From positions 2,200,501-2,264,500 of the forward strand of contig NZ_CP022219.1 of assembly GCF_004114915.1 (NCBI RefSeq): a stretch of DNA of 64,000 nucleotides, in the 5' to 3' direction. This DNA is from Bradyrhizobium guangxiense. GTDB taxonomy: Bacteria > Pseudomonadota > Alphaproteobacteria > Rhizobiales > Xanthobacteraceae. The position numbers and the translations under genes are program-made. This document shows, piece after piece, positions 33,176 to 42,010 of the stretch (positions within the stretch are counted from its first letter, which is position 1; each line of letters starts with the position of its first letter). The notes beneath the pieces were generated by a model, which had not been told where the DNA came from, searched no databases, and saw only the letters and a list, made by a program, of their open reading frames with translations.

Positions 33176-33253
33176 GCGGAAATATTGTTCCGCTTTGGAT
33201 TGGAGACAATCCGTGCAAATATGACGGCTATGTCTACGATTTGGAAACAATCC
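33176..33253. promoter_or_regulatory. Operator cluster between MhqO-like gene and LysR gene
   Basis: Three dyads occur in 78 bp: GCGGAA-N6-TTCCGC (33176-33193), GGATTG-GAGA-CAATCC (33197-33212) and GATTTG-GAAA-CAATCC (33238-33253). The last two are near-copies 41 bp apart, as expected for a LysR recognition and activation site pair. I infer control of the esterase/dioxygenase operon and autoregulation. Confidence 0.5.
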
Positions 33254-33266
33254 GCGGTGGCCGGCC

Positions 33267-34172
33267 TTGGATAAGCTCGGCAGCCTCAGGGCCTTCGTGA
33301 AGGTAGTCGAAAGCGGCAGCTTTGCCGAGGCGGGCCGGCAGCTCAGGCTGTCGCGCTCGGCGATCAGCAAGTACATCGCCGATCTCGAGGAGAGCCTCGG
33401 GGTCCAGCTGCTGAACCGGACCACAAGGCATGCGAGCCCGACCGAGAACGGCCAGCGCTATTTCGAGCGCGCGCTCGTCATCCTCTCGGAGGTCGAGGCG
33501 GCCGACCAGGCGGTGACGCAGGCCCAGTCGGCACCGCGCGGGCTGCTCCGCGTCAACGCACCGATGTCGTTCGGCACGATGCGGCTGGGTCCCGCGCTCG
33601 CCGATTTCATGGCGCGTTATGGCGAGCTTCAGCTTCAGATCGTGCTCAGCGACGACCTGCTCGATCCGGTGCAGGACGGCTTTGACGTGACGCTTCGGAT
33701 CGCGGAATTGGAATCCTCCAGCCTGATTGCGCGAAAAATCATGCCGGTGCCGCGCATGATCTGCGCCTCGCCGGATTATCTGGCCCGGCACGGCACGCCC
33801 AGGCATCCGCAGGATCTGCGCGAGCACGCCTCGCTCACCTACGGCTTCCTGCTCACAGGCAACCAGTGGAAGCTTAGCGGCGCGGATGGCGACCACTGGA
33901 TCCAGCCGGCCTGGTCGCTCTGCGTCAACAATGCCGAGGTGCTGCGCGACGTCGCGATCAAGGGCAGGGGACTTGCGCTGCTGCCGGAGTTCATCGCGGC
34001 GGATGCGTTGAGGAAAGGCGAGCTGCGGACGGTGCTGGATGATTATTCCGCGCCACCGCTCGCGCTCTACGCGGTCTACCCGCCGACGCGGCATCTGTCG
34101 GTGAAGGTGCGGCTGTTCATCGACTTCCTCGTCGAGCGGTTCGGCCGCGAGGAGGTCCTCGCTTCTCGCTAA
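33267..34172 (+). CDS. LysR-family transcriptional regulator (quinone-type)
   Basis: This 301-aa LysR regulator has a helix-turn-helix in LGSLRAFVKVVESGSFAEAG and RLSRSAISKYIADLE, followed by an effector domain. It starts at TTG 33267 with GGTGG 6 nt upstream; no ATG or GTG lies in frame nearby. It is divergent from the dioxygenase/esterase pair and probably controls it. Its stop overlaps the bluB stop by 4 bp in convergent orientation, so transcription from the two directions collides here. Confidence 0.85.
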   Translation: MDKLGSLRAFVKVVESGSFAEAGRQLRLSRSAISKYIADLEESLGVQLLNRTTRHASPTENGQRYFERALVILSEVEAADQAVTQAQSAPRGLLRVNAPMSFGTMRLGPALADFMARYGELQLQIVLSDDLLDPVQDGFDVTLRIAELESSSLIARKIMPVPRMICASPDYLARHGTPRHPQDLREHASLTYGFLLTGNQWKLSGADGDHWIQPAWSLCVNNAEVLRDVAIKGRGLALLPEFIAADALRKGELRTVLDDYSAPPLALYAVYPPTRHLSVKVRLFIDFLVERFGREEVLASR

Positions 34173-34801
34173 CGCCGCAGCGTAAACTCGTCGGCGCCGC
34201 GCCGATGCTCCCACTTCGCCTGCTCCAGCTCCGGCTGGTCGCACTCGGCTTCCGGATAACCGATGCAGAGATAGGCGATGAATTTCCAGGTCTCGGGCAC
34301 GTCGAGAATGGCGTGGATGCGCGCGGGGTTCAGGATCGACACCCAGCCGAGGCCGATGCCGTCCGCGCGCGCGGCGAGCCACATCGCGATAATCGCAGCG
34401 ACGACGGAATATTCGGTCGTCTCCGGCATGGTGGCGCGGCCGAGGCCGTGGCCGATGTCGCTGGTCTTGTCGGCGAACACGGCGAGATGGCCGGGCGCCT
34501 GTTCCAGCCCCGACAGTTTCAGCGTGGCATAGCGTGCTGCGCGTTCGCCGGAATAGCAGTTCAGCGCATCGGCATTGCAGGCCTTGAAATCCTCGATCAC
34601 GGCGCGGCGGCGCGCGGCATCGTCGACAATGACGAAGCGCCAGGGCTGGCTGAGCCCGACCGAGGGCGACAGGCAGGCGGTCTCGATCAGCCGCGCGATG
34701 GCGTCCTCCGGCAGCGGATCGCTGCGGAAACGGCGCACGTCGCGGCGCCACACGAACAGCTCGTGCAATTGCCGGCGGAAGATGTCGTCGAACTCGGCCA
34801 T
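34169..34801 (-). CDS. bluB: 5,6-dimethylbenzimidazole synthase
   Basis: BluB is the flavin-destroying enzyme that turns reduced FMN and oxygen into 5,6-dimethylbenzimidazole, the lower ligand of vitamin B12. The 210-aa nitroreductase-fold protein begins with FVWRRDVRRFRSDPLPEDAI and has the flavin-binding SPSVGLSQPWRFVI and MWLAARADGIGLGWVSIL regions typical of BluB. It is 4 bp downstream of cobS in a bluB-cobS-cobU operon read leftward. No riboswitch precedes this operon in the window. Confidence 0.93.
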   Translation of the reverse strand: MAEFDDIFRRQLHELFVWRRDVRRFRSDPLPEDAIARLIETACLSPSVGLSQPWRFVIVDDAARRRAVIEDFKACNADALNCYSGERAARYATLKLSGLEQAPGHLAVFADKTSDIGHGLGRATMPETTEYSVVAAIIAMWLAARADGIGLGWVSILNPARIHAILDVPETWKFIAYLCIGYPEAECDQPELEQAKWEHRRGADEFTLRR

Positions 34802-34805
34802 GAGG

Positions 34806-35588
34806 TCAGCGTCCCATCTGGAAGGCAGCGGCGACCAGCAGGATCAGGATCTCGCCGGATTGCTCGAACGCGCCGAGGATGTCGCCGGTCTGTCCGCCGA
34901 TCTGGCGAAGGGCGAGCCGCGCCAGGAGCAGACCGGCGAGCGACAGCAGGATCAGGCTGACAAGCGCCTTGCCCGGCCCGAGCGCAAGGGCGAGTGCGAG
35001 CGTTCCAAGCGCGAACGCAATGGCGACGCTGCGGCCCGGCGGCACTCCGGCGCTCGCGGAAAGCCCGTCCGGCCGCGCCGACGGGACCAGCGACATGAAG
35101 GCCGGCACGCCTGCACGGGCAGCAACGTGCGCGGCGCACAGTGCGAGCGTGACGGCCAAGGGATTGGCGATGGTCGCCAGCGCGCTCCAGCGCAGGCCGA
35201 ACGAGAGGATCAGCGCGCAGACACCGTAGGTGCCGATCCGGCTGTCGCGCATGATCTCGAGCTTGCGCTCGCGCGTCCGGCCGCCGCCGAGCCCGTCGGC
35301 GGTGTCGGCGAGGCCGTCTTCGTGCAGCGCGCCGGTGACGAGGGCGGTGGTCGCGAGGGCGAGCAGGGCGGCAAGGTTCGGCGTCAGTCCGAAGCGGATG
35401 GCGACCTTGTAGACGAAAGCACCGGCAAGGCCGACCAGCAGCCCAGCGACGGGGAGGGCCCAGGTCGCTCGCGCGACGGCGCCGTCGCCCGCAGGCTTCG
35501 AGGAGGCCACGGGGAGGATCGTCACGAACGATGCCGCCATCCTGAGATCGACGAAGATGTCTTTGAGCAGCTCGGCGCGCGGCATCAT
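34806..35588 (-). CDS. cobS: Adenosylcobinamide-GDP ribazoletransferase (cobalamin synthase)
   Basis: This 260-aa membrane enzyme, also called CobV, joins adenosylcobinamide-GDP with alpha-ribazole to make adenosylcobalamin. It is strongly hydrophobic, with the family stretch LVTGALHEDGLADTADGLGGG and RDSRIGTYGV near the middle. It starts at ATG 35588 or 35585 and overlaps the cobU stop as ATGA. Its product sits with bluB and cobU, so this operon makes and attaches the lower ligand. Confidence 0.92.
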   Translation of the reverse strand: MMPRAELLKDIFVDLRMAASFVTILPVASSKPAGDGAVARATWALPVAGLLVGLAGAFVYKVAIRFGLTPNLAALLALATTALVTGALHEDGLADTADGLGGGRTRERKLEIMRDSRIGTYGVCALILSFGLRWSALATIANPLAVTLALCAAHVAARAGVPAFMSLVPSARPDGLSASAGVPPGRSVAIAFALGTLALALALGPGKALVSLILLSLAGLLLARLALRQIGGQTGDILGAFEQSGEILILLVAAAFQMGR

Positions 35589-36088
35589 TTCAATCTCATG
35601 GGCAGGCCGGCGACCACGAACTCGACTTCGTCGGCAACGCCAGCGATCGTCTGGTTCATGATCCCGGCGGCGTCCCGAAAGCTGCGCGCCAGCGCGTTGT
35701 CGGGGACGATGCCGAGGCCGACCTCGTTGGTGACGAGGACGACGGGGCTCTTCAAGCGAGGCAGCGCCGCGGCGAGCTCGGCCACTTCACGCTCCCAGTC
35801 GCGCTCGGCGAGCATCAGATTGGAGAGCCATAGCGTCAGGCAGTCCACCAGCCTTGCGCCGCCGCCATCGCTTGCAACCAGCGCCTTGACGAGATCGAGC
35901 GGGACCTCGCGTTCGATCCAGTCGGTTCCGCGCTGCGCGCGGTGCTTTGCGATGCGCGCCTCCATCTCGGTGTCGAGCGCCTCGGCCGTCGCGACATAGA
36001 CGGGCTGCCCGGGAAAGGCGCGTGTGCGCGTTTCCGCACGCTTGCTCTTGCCCGATCGCGCTCCGCCCGTGATCAAGATGACGGCCAT
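35585..36088 (-). CDS. cobU: Adenosylcobinamide kinase / adenosylcobinamide-phosphate guanylyltransferase
   Basis: This 167-aa bifunctional enzyme, also called CobP, phosphorylates adenosylcobinamide and adds GMP to activate it. It has the P-loop GGARSGKS (residues 8-15), a guanylyl-acceptor histidine in ARIAKHRAQRG and the VTNEVGLGIVPDN motif. ATG 36088 has GGAG about 6 nt upstream. It is divergent from cobD across 123 bp and overlaps cobS by 4 bp. Confidence 0.93.
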   Translation of the reverse strand: MAVILITGGARSGKSKRAETRTRAFPGQPVYVATAEALDTEMEARIAKHRAQRGTDWIEREVPLDLVKALVASDGGGARLVDCLTLWLSNLMLAERDWEREVAELAAALPRLKSPVVLVTNEVGLGIVPDNALARSFRDAAGIMNQTIAGVADEVEFVVAGLPMRLK

Positions 36089-36211
36089 GAAGGTCTCCTC
36101 AAGGGCCTGACTAACCACCAATTGCGGGCAAAGACAAAGCCGAAATCCGGCGGATAGGGGCTTGCGCTCCAGCTTTGCTTTGCGCAACAGGGGCGGGGCA
36201 GGAGGCAGGCT

Positions 36212-37180
36212 TTGCAGGTAGGCTCTTTGCACGTAGGCTTGGGCTTTGCGGGCGCGATGGTAGCGGCGATGGCGGCGGATGCCCTCTTGGGCTGGCCGTC
36301 GTGGCTGTTTGCGCGGATCGGCCATCCGGTGACGTGGCTTGGGCGGCTGATCGGCGCCGTCGATCGCGGCTGGAATCGCGCCTCCAACCCGCCGGCGCTG
36401 CGCCGCGCAGCCGGCATCGCCGGAGCGCTTCTGGTGATTGGATTCTCGGTCGTGATCGGCTGGCTGCTTCAGTCCCTGCTTCCCCCGGGCTCGATCCAGA
36501 TCGTGCTCGTCGGTGTCCTTGCCTGGCCGCTGGTCGCGCTGCGTTCGCTGCATGATCACGTCGCAGCCGTCGCTCGTCCCTTGCTGGCTGGCGATATCGC
36601 CGCCGCGCGTGAGGCCGTCTCGCGCATCGTCGGGGGCGATCCCTCAGCGCTCGATGAAGCCGGGATCGCGCGTGCGGCGATCGAGAGCCTTGCGGAGAAC
36701 GCCTCCGACGGTATCGTCGCGCCGGTGTTCTGGGGCGCGCTGTTCGGCCTGCCGGGCATTCTCGGTTACAAGGCGATCAACACGCTGGACTCCATGATCG
36801 GTCACCGCAACGAGCGCCACGAAGCGTTCGGCTGGGCGGCTGCGCGCATCGACGATGTCGCCAACTTCATTCCGGCGCGCCTGACCGGGTTTCTCTTCGT
36901 GTTGCTGGCACCGCACCGGTCGGAGGCGCTGGCATGCATGACGCGCGATGCGCGGCGGCATCGCTCGCCGAATGCCGGCTGGCCGGAAGCCGCCATGGCC
37001 GGCGGGCTTGGCGTGCGACTCAGCGGCCCCCGTATCTATCACGGCAGCATCACGAACGAGCCTTGGCTGAACGAGGGCGCGCGCGATCCGCGCGCCGCCG
37101 ACATTGACGAGGGACTGACAGTCTACCGGCGTGCCATGCTGCTGCTCGCCGGCACGCTTGCGATCCTCGCCTTCGCGTGA
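36212..37180 (+). CDS. cobD: Adenosylcobinamide-phosphate synthase (CbiB/CobD)
   Basis: This 322-aa membrane protein attaches aminopropanol (or its phosphate) to adenosylcobyric acid to form cobinamide. Family motifs seen are HPVTWLGRLIGAVDRGWN, ENASDGIVAPVFWGALFGLPG and NTLDSMIGHRNERHEAFGWA. The start is TTG 36212, supported by GGAGG 6 nt upstream; no in-frame ATG occurs before residue 16. The stop overlaps the cobC start (GTGA). This is CobD in the Pseudomonas denitrificans naming and CbiB in the enteric naming. Confidence 0.92.
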   Translation: MQVGSLHVGLGFAGAMVAAMAADALLGWPSWLFARIGHPVTWLGRLIGAVDRGWNRASNPPALRRAAGIAGALLVIGFSVVIGWLLQSLLPPGSIQIVLVGVLAWPLVALRSLHDHVAAVARPLLAGDIAAAREAVSRIVGGDPSALDEAGIARAAIESLAENASDGIVAPVFWGALFGLPGILGYKAINTLDSMIGHRNERHEAFGWAAARIDDVANFIPARLTGFLFVLLAPHRSEALACMTRDARRHRSPNAGWPEAAMAGGLGVRLSGPRIYHGSITNEPWLNEGARDPRAADIDEGLTVYRRAMLLLAGTLAILAFA

Positions 37181-38157
37181 AAGAACGGGGCATGCGCGAG
37201 CACGGTGGAAATCTGGATCAAGCTCAGCAGCGTTTTGGCGGACGCGCCGAAGACTGGATCGACCTGTCGACCGGCATCAACCGGCTGCCTTATCCCGTGG
37301 GTGAGGTCAGCGCGCACGCGTGGAGTGCGCTGCCTTCGCGCGCGGAGATCGAGGCCCTGCACCGCGCCGCAGGACACGCGTACCGCACCAGCGCGCCGAT
37401 CGTCGCGCTTGGTGGCGCGCAGGCCGCGATCCAGTTGCTGCCGCAGCTCGCGCCACCCGGCCGCGCGCGCATTCTCGCGCCGACCTATAATGAATATGCA
37501 GGGGTGCTGTCGGCCGCGGGCTGGGAGGTGCTGGAGGTCAGCGAGCTCGACGCGCTCGAAGGCGCGGATCTCGGCATCCTCGTCAATCCCAACAATCCCG
37601 ACGGCCGGCGTCATACGCCAAAGGATTTGCTGACGTTGTTGCCGCGCGTCGGCCGTCTCGTGATCGACGAGAGCTTTGTCGACGCCGTTCCGCAACTGTC
37701 GCTCGCGCCTGAGGCGGACCGGCCGGGATTGTTGATCTTACGTTCCTTCGGAAAGTTCTATGGCCTTGCCGGCCTGCGGCTGGGCTTTGCGACCGGCAAT
37801 GCCGCCGATATCGACCGGCTCGCGGCGATGTCCGGCCCGTGGCCGGTCTCGGGTGCAGCGATCGCGATCGGCTGCCGCGCCTTGCGCGACGATGCCTGGG
37901 CCGAAGCTACGTCCGCGCGGCTTGCGAAGGACTGTGCTCGCCTCGACGAGATGGCGCGAGCGCAAGGCTGGCGGCTTGTCGGCGGCGCGTCGCTGTTTCG
38001 CCTCTACGAGACGCATGACGCGCTTGCCGCGCAGGACATGCTCGCGCGTGCCCGGATCTGGTCGCGCGTGTTCGCGAAGAGGCCGACATGGCTGCGGCTC
38101 CGGCTTCCGGGCAGCGAAGCCGAATGGCGCCGACTTGCCGAGGCGCTAGCGCGCTAG
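37177..38157 (+). CDS. cobC: Threonine-phosphate decarboxylase, PLP-dependent
   Basis: This 326-aa aminotransferase-fold enzyme makes aminopropanol phosphate from threonine phosphate for the cobinamide side chain. The N-terminal region [15 protein letters not shown], the middle NPNNPDG and the PLP lysine in [14 protein letters not shown] are typical. It is called CobC in Pseudomonas denitrificans and CobD in Salmonella. The GTG start overlaps cobD; ATG 37192 is an alternative. Its last 12 bp overlap the end of cobQ on the other strand. A threonine kinase gene is not adjacent. Confidence 0.9.
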   Translation: MKERGMREHGGNLDQAQQRFGGRAEDWIDLSTGINRLPYPVGEVSAHAWSALPSRAEIEALHRAAGHAYRTSAPIVALGGAQAAIQLLPQLAPPGRARILAPTYNEYAGVLSAAGWEVLEVSELDALEGADLGILVNPNNPDGRRHTPKDLLTLLPRVGRLVIDESFVDAVPQLSLAPEADRPGLLILRSFGKFYGLAGLRLGFATGNAADIDRLAAMSGPWPVSGAAIAIGCRALRDDAWAEATSARLAKDCARLDEMARAQGWRLVGGASLFRLYETHDALAAQDMLARARIWSRVFAKRPTWLRLRLPGSEAEWRRLAEALAR

Positions 38158-39594
38158 CGCGAGCAGGCCCTCGACATCGAGATGCTTTTCGATGTGATCG
38201 GCCAGCGCATCGAGCGCGCTCTCGACCCTCGCATGATAGGGCCCGGCGCCTGCTTGAATGTCGAGCTTCGCCAAAAACGCCTTGCGGAAGTCGTCCGACG
38301 TGAAGAGGCCGTGCAGATAGCTGCCCTGCACGCGGCCGTCGCGCGAGATCGCGCCTTCCGGCTCGCCGTTCAGGGTCGCGAACGGCCGCGCGCGATCCGG
38401 CCCATCGGTGCGGCCGATGTGGATCTCGTAGGCCGCGATCGGCTGCCTGCTGGCGGCATGTACGGCGGTGACGCGTGTCAGCGTCTTCTGCGGGCTCATC
38501 ACCGTGTCCACGTCGAGCAGCCCGAGGCCCGGCGTGTCGCCTGCGGGACCTTCGATGCCATCGGGATCTGCAACGCTGCGCCCGAGCATCTGATAGCCGC
38601 CGCAGAGGCCGAGCACATGGCCACCCCTGCGGTGATGTGCAAGCAGATCGATGTCCCAGCCCTGTGCGCGCAGGAAGGCGAGATCGCCCCGGGTCGATTT
38701 GGAGCCGGGGATGATGACGAGACGCACGTCACCCGGGATGGCTTCGCCGGGACGCACCATCACGAGATCGACACAAGGCTCGAGCCTGAGCGGATCGAGA
38801 TCGTCGAAATTCGCGATCCGCGACAGTGCGAGGCAGGCGATCTTGCACTGGCCGGGCTTGCGCGCGTCGCGGAGGCCCAGCGCATCCTCAGCCGGCAGCT
38901 CGCCGGCGCGCGGAAACCAGGGCAGCACGCCGAGGCCGCGCCACGCGGTCTTTTGCTCGATCAGCTTGTAGCCGTCGTCGAACAGCGTGGGATCGCCGCG
39001 GAACTTGTTGATGACGAAGCCAGAGATCATCGCAGCATCCTCGGGGTCGATCACCGTCTTGATGCCGACGAGCTGGGCGATGACGCCACCGCGGTCGATG
39101 TCGCCGACCAGCACGACGGGAACGTCGGCCTTGCGCGCAAAACCCATATTGGCGATGTCGGCCTTGCGCAGATTGACCTCGGCCGGACTGCCGGCGCCTT
39201 CGACCAGCACCAGATCGGCCTTCGCCTTCAGACGCTCGAAACTCTCCAGCACGGCGCCCATCAATGAAGGCTTCATCGCCGCGTAGTCGCGCGCGCGTGC
39301 GGTCGCGATGCGCTTGCCATGGACGACCACCTGCGCGCCGACATCGGTCTCGGGCTTGAGCAGCACCGGGTTCATGTCGGTGTGCGGCTCGACGCCGGCG
39401 GCCAGCGCCTGCAATGCCTGCGCGCGACCGATCTCGCCGCCATCGACGGTGACGGCCGCGTTGTTGGACATGTTCTGCGGCTTGAACGGAAGCACGCGCA
39501 AGTGCCGCCGCGTGAAGGCACGGGCGAGGCCGGCGACGATGAGCGATTTGCCCACGTCCGAGCCGGCCCCCTGGATCATCAGCGCGCGTGCCAT
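38146..39594 (-). CDS. cobQ: Cobyric acid synthase (glutamine-hydrolysing)
   Basis: This 482-aa enzyme amidates carboxyl groups b, d, e and g of adenosylcobyrinic acid a,c-diamide. The N-terminal ATPase-like domain starts [20 protein letters not shown] and contains [14 protein letters not shown]. The C-terminal class I glutamine amidotransferase-like domain has the cysteine in [12 protein letters not shown] and the histidine in [11 protein letters not shown] 39594 follows the cobO gene closely. The gene ends inside the end of cobC on the opposite strand. Confidence 0.94.
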   Translation of the reverse strand: MARALMIQGAGSDVGKSLIVAGLARAFTRRHLRVLPFKPQNMSNNAAVTVDGGEIGRAQALQALAAGVEPHTDMNPVLLKPETDVGAQVVVHGKRIATARARDYAAMKPSLMGAVLESFERLKAKADLVLVEGAGSPAEVNLRKADIANMGFARKADVPVVLVGDIDRGGVIAQLVGIKTVIDPEDAAMISGFVINKFRGDPTLFDDGYKLIEQKTAWRGLGVLPWFPRAGELPAEDALGLRDARKPGQCKIACLALSRIANFDDLDPLRLEPCVDLVMVRPGEAIPGDVRLVIIPGSKSTRGDLAFLRAQGWDIDLLAHHRRGGHVLGLCGGYQMLGRSVADPDGIEGPAGDTPGLGLLDVDTVMSPQKTLTRVTAVHAASRQPIAAYEIHIGRTDGPDRARPFATLNGEPEGAISRDGRVQGSYLHGLFTSDDFRKAFLAKLDIQAGAGPYHARVESALDALADHIEKHLDVEGLLALAR

Positions 39595-39599
39595 CGAAC

Positions 39600-40235
39600 T
39601 CAGAACTCGACGCCGGCCTGCGCCTTGATGCCGGAGCGGAACGGGTGCTTCACCAGCGTCATCTCGGTGACGAGATCGGCGATCTCGATCAGCTCGTCCT
39701 TGGCATTGCGGCCGGTGAGCACGACGTGAGTCATTGGCGGCTTCGAGCTCGTCAGGAAATCGATCACCTCGGCGATGTCGAGATAGTCGTAGCGCAGCGC
39801 GATGTTGATCTCGTCGAGCACGACCATGCGCAAATTCGCATCCGAGATCAGCTCCTTGGCCTTCTCCCAGCCGGCGCGCGCGGCGGCGATGTCGCGGGCG
39901 CGATCCTGCGTCTCCCAGGTGAAGCCTTCGCCCATCGCGTGGAACTGGCAGAGCTCGCCGAAATGGCCGGTGAGCAGGCGGCGCTCGCCGGTGTCCCAGG
40001 CGCCCTTGATGAACTGCACCACCGCGCAAGGGAAACCGTGGGCGACGCAGCGCACGATCATGCCGAAGGCCGAGGAGGACTTGCCCTTGCCGGCGCCGGT
40101 GTGGACGATGATGAGGCCCTTTTCGCCGCTCTTGGTCGCCATGATCTTGTCGCGGGCGGCCTTCTTCTTCGCCATCTTATGGGCGTGCCTGATGTCGGTA
40201 TCCTCGGTGGTTTGGGTATCCGGTTCAGACGTCAT
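39600..40235 (-). CDS. cobO: Cob(I)alamin adenosyltransferase (CobO type)
   Basis: This 211-aa CobA/CobO-family adenosyltransferase transfers the adenosyl group from ATP to cob(I)yrinic acid a,c-diamide. The P-loop [12 protein letters not shown] is at about residues 48-59 and the conserved [15 protein letters not shown] is near the middle. The N-terminus is a basic, lysine-rich extension ([12 protein letters not shown]). It lies 5 bp upstream of cobQ in the same operon. Its start is about 50 bp from the riboswitch that runs the other way. Confidence 0.93.
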   Translation of the reverse strand: MTSEPDTQTTEDTDIRHAHKMAKKKAARDKIMATKSGEKGLIIVHTGAGKGKSSSAFGMIVRCVAHGFPCAVVQFIKGAWDTGERRLLTGHFGELCQFHAMGEGFTWETQDRARDIAAARAGWEKAKELISDANLRMVVLDEINIALRYDYLDIAEVIDFLTSSKPPMTHVVLTGRNAKDELIEIADLVTEMTLVKHPFRSGIKAQAGVEF

Positions 40236-40253
40236 GGGACCCGGTCCTTCGGC

Positions 40254-40282
40254 TTGACAAGAGGCGGCCACCGGCAAATGGT
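40254..40282 (+). promoter_or_regulatory. Candidate promoter for the cobW-cobN operon
   Basis: A perfect -35 TTGACA (40254-40259) lies just upstream of the riboswitch in the 54-bp space between it and cobO. The best -10 at 17-bp spacing (AATGGT) is poor, so the call is tentative. Confidence 0.3.
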
Positions 40283-40289
40283 GGCCCGG

Positions 40290-40483
40290 CGTTGGTTCCT
40301 GTCCTATGACAGGCGAAGAGGGAATGCGATAGGGTCCGAATCGGCAAGATTTGGGTTCAAAATGCAGCCGCCCCCGCGACCGTGACCGGAGAGATGCCCG
40401 AAGCCACTGATTCCCCGCGGAATCGGGAAGGCGGGGATCGAAGGGCAAGACCCTGCTCCGCAAGCCGGGAGACCTGCCAGCGC
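40290..40483 (+). promoter_or_regulatory. Cobalamin riboswitch 1 (DUF1636-cobW-cobN operon)
   Basis: The conserved cobalamin aptamer blocks appear in order: GGGAATGCG (about 40331), GCCGCCCCCGCGACCGTGA, GAAGCCACTG, CGGGAAGGCGG and the B12 box GCCGGGAGACCTGCC (near 40464). The segment lies 107 nt before the first coding sequence of the operon, leaving room for an expression platform. High adenosylcobalamin is expected to turn the operon off. Confidence 0.9.
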
Positions 40484-40589
40484 GGACGAGTTTTGGACCG
40501 GCGGACGGGGGGTTCCGCGACGGGGAAACGGGCCTTCTGAAGAATGGTCCGTGTGCCTCATCGCCTCCCGCTGTTATCTGGAAGAGGCG

Positions 40590-40964
40590 ATGACCGTCAC
40601 ACTTCATGTCTGCATCCCCTGCCGTGCCGGCCAGACGCTTGGCGAGGGCGAGACGACGCCCGGCAAGCGCCTGCACGGCGCGATCCTCGAGGCCGGCGTG
40701 CCCGAGGGTGTCAATGTGGTTCCCGTCGAATGCCTGTCGGCGTGCAGCCAGGGCTGCTCGGTGGCGCTGACCGCGCCCGGCCGCTGGTCCTATGTCTATG
40801 GCCGCTTGTCGGATGCGAATGCGTACGACGTGGTCGCGGGCGCTGCCGCCTACGCGGCGGCACCCGACGGGCTCGTGCCCTGGCGCAGCCGTCCCGAGAT
40901 CTTCCGCAAGCAGTCGCTTGCGCGAATTCCCCCGATTCCTGTCGCGCCGGAGGCCGCCGAATGA
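40590..40964 (+). CDS. DUF1636 protein, thioredoxin-like ferredoxin pattern
   Basis: This 124-aa protein is the first gene under riboswitch 1. Cysteines are at C8, C11, C48, C52 and C56, arranged CxxC then C-x3-C-x3-C, and the short fold resembles the thioredoxin-like [2Fe-2S] ferredoxins. I recognise it as the DUF1636 family often found beside cobW and cobN. It may pass electrons or metal in cobalt handling, but no function is established to my knowledge. ATG 40590 has GAAGAGG upstream; an earlier in-frame ATG would extend into the leader. It overlaps cobW by 4 bp. Confidence 0.75.
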   Translation: MTVTLHVCIPCRAGQTLGEGETTPGKRLHGAILEAGVPEGVNVVPVECLSACSQGCSVALTAPGRWSYVYGRLSDANAYDVVAGAAAYAAAPDGLVPWRSRPEIFRKQSLARIPPIPVAPEAAE

Positions 40965-42010
40965 ATTCGCTCGCAAAAGTCCCGGTCACGGTGGTCACCG
41001 GTTTCCTCGGCTCCGGCAAGACGACGCTGATCCAGCATCTGCTCAGCAACGCCGGTGGCAAGAAGCTCGCCGTGCTCGTCAACGAGTTCGGCAGCGAGGG
41101 CGTTGACGGCGAGATCCTGAAATCCTGCGCCGACGCCAACTGCCCCGAGGAGAACATCGTCGAGCTCGCCAATGGCTGCATCTGCTGCACCGTCGCCGAC
41201 GATTTCATTCCGACCATGGAGCAGCTGCTGGCGCGCCCGGTGAGGCCCGATCACATCCTGATCGAGACCTCGGGCCTGGCATTGCCGAAGCCGCTCTTGA
41301 AGGCGTTCGATTGGCCGGAGATCCGCTCGCGCATCACGGTCGACGGCGTGATCGCGCTGGCCGATGCCGAGGCCGTGGCGGCGGGCCGTTTCGCCCCCGA
41401 TCCGGAGGCGGTCGAGGCGCAGCGCGCCGCAGACGACAATCTCGATCACGAGACGCCGCTGTCGGAAGTGTTCGAGGACCAGATCGCCTGTGCCGATATC
41501 GTGCTGCTGACCAAGGCCGACCTTGCCGGCGTCGCCGGCATTGAAGCTGCGAAGGCTGCAATCACCGCCGAGATGCCGCGCCGCGTGCCGATGCTGCCCG
41601 TCACCGACGGCGCCATCGACGCGCGCGTCATCCTCGGCCTCGGTGCCGCCGCCGAGAACGATCTGGCCGCGCGCCCCTCGCATCACGACGGCGAGGAGGA
41701 GCATGAGCACGACGATTTCGCCTCGGTTGTGATCGATCTTCCGGAGGTCGCCGACATCGACACGTTGGTTGCGTCCGTCCAGCGTCTGGCGCGCGAGCAG
41801 AACGTGCTGCGCGCCAAGGGCTATATCGCGGTCGCGGGAAAGCCGATGCGGCTGCTGCTGCAGGCGGTCGGCGAGCGCGTGCGCCATCAGTTCGACAAGC
41901 CCTGGGGCGCAGGTCTCAGGCAGTCCAAACTCGTCGTGATCGGCGAGCACGGCGATATCGACGAGGCCGCGATCAAGGCAGGACTTGGTATCTCAGGATC
42001 TGGCATCTGA
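40961..42010 (+). CDS. cobW: CobW GTPase, cobalt chaperone (COG0523)
   Basis: CobW is a G3E GTPase thought to deliver cobalt to the cobaltochelatase. The 349-aa product has Walker A GFLGSGKT at residues 14-21 and the metal-binding GCICC motif with C73, C75 and C76. A histidine/glutamate-rich run sits near residues 230-250 (HHDGEEEHEHDD) and may also bind metal. A CobW C-terminal domain follows. It overlaps the DUF1636 gene as ATGA with GGAGG 7 nt upstream, and its stop shares one base with the cobN start. Confidence 0.95.
   Translation: MNSLAKVPVTVVTGFLGSGKTTLIQHLLSNAGGKKLAVLVNEFGSEGVDGEILKSCADANCPEENIVELANGCICCTVADDFIPTMEQLLARPVRPDHILIETSGLALPKPLLKAFDWPEIRSRITVDGVIALADAEAVAAGRFAPDPEAVEAQRAADDNLDHETPLSEVFEDQIACADIVLLTKADLAGVAGIEAAKAAITAEMPRRVPMLPVTDGAIDARVILGLGAAAENDLAARPSHHDGEEEHEHDDFASVVIDLPEVADIDTLVASVQRLAREQNVLRAKGYIAVAGKPMRLLLQAVGERVRHQFDKPWGAGLRQSKLVVIGEHGDIDEAAIKAGLGISGSGI

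Noticed and set aside
38146..40029. A longer cobQ start extending upstream to 40029
   Set aside because: The extension lies in a different frame of cobO. The conserved CobQ N-terminus begins at ATG 39594.
40290..40483. Riboswitch 1 acting on cobO on the opposite strand
   Set aside because: The aptamer blocks and B12 box are in order only on the plus strand, so cobO and cobQ are not under it.
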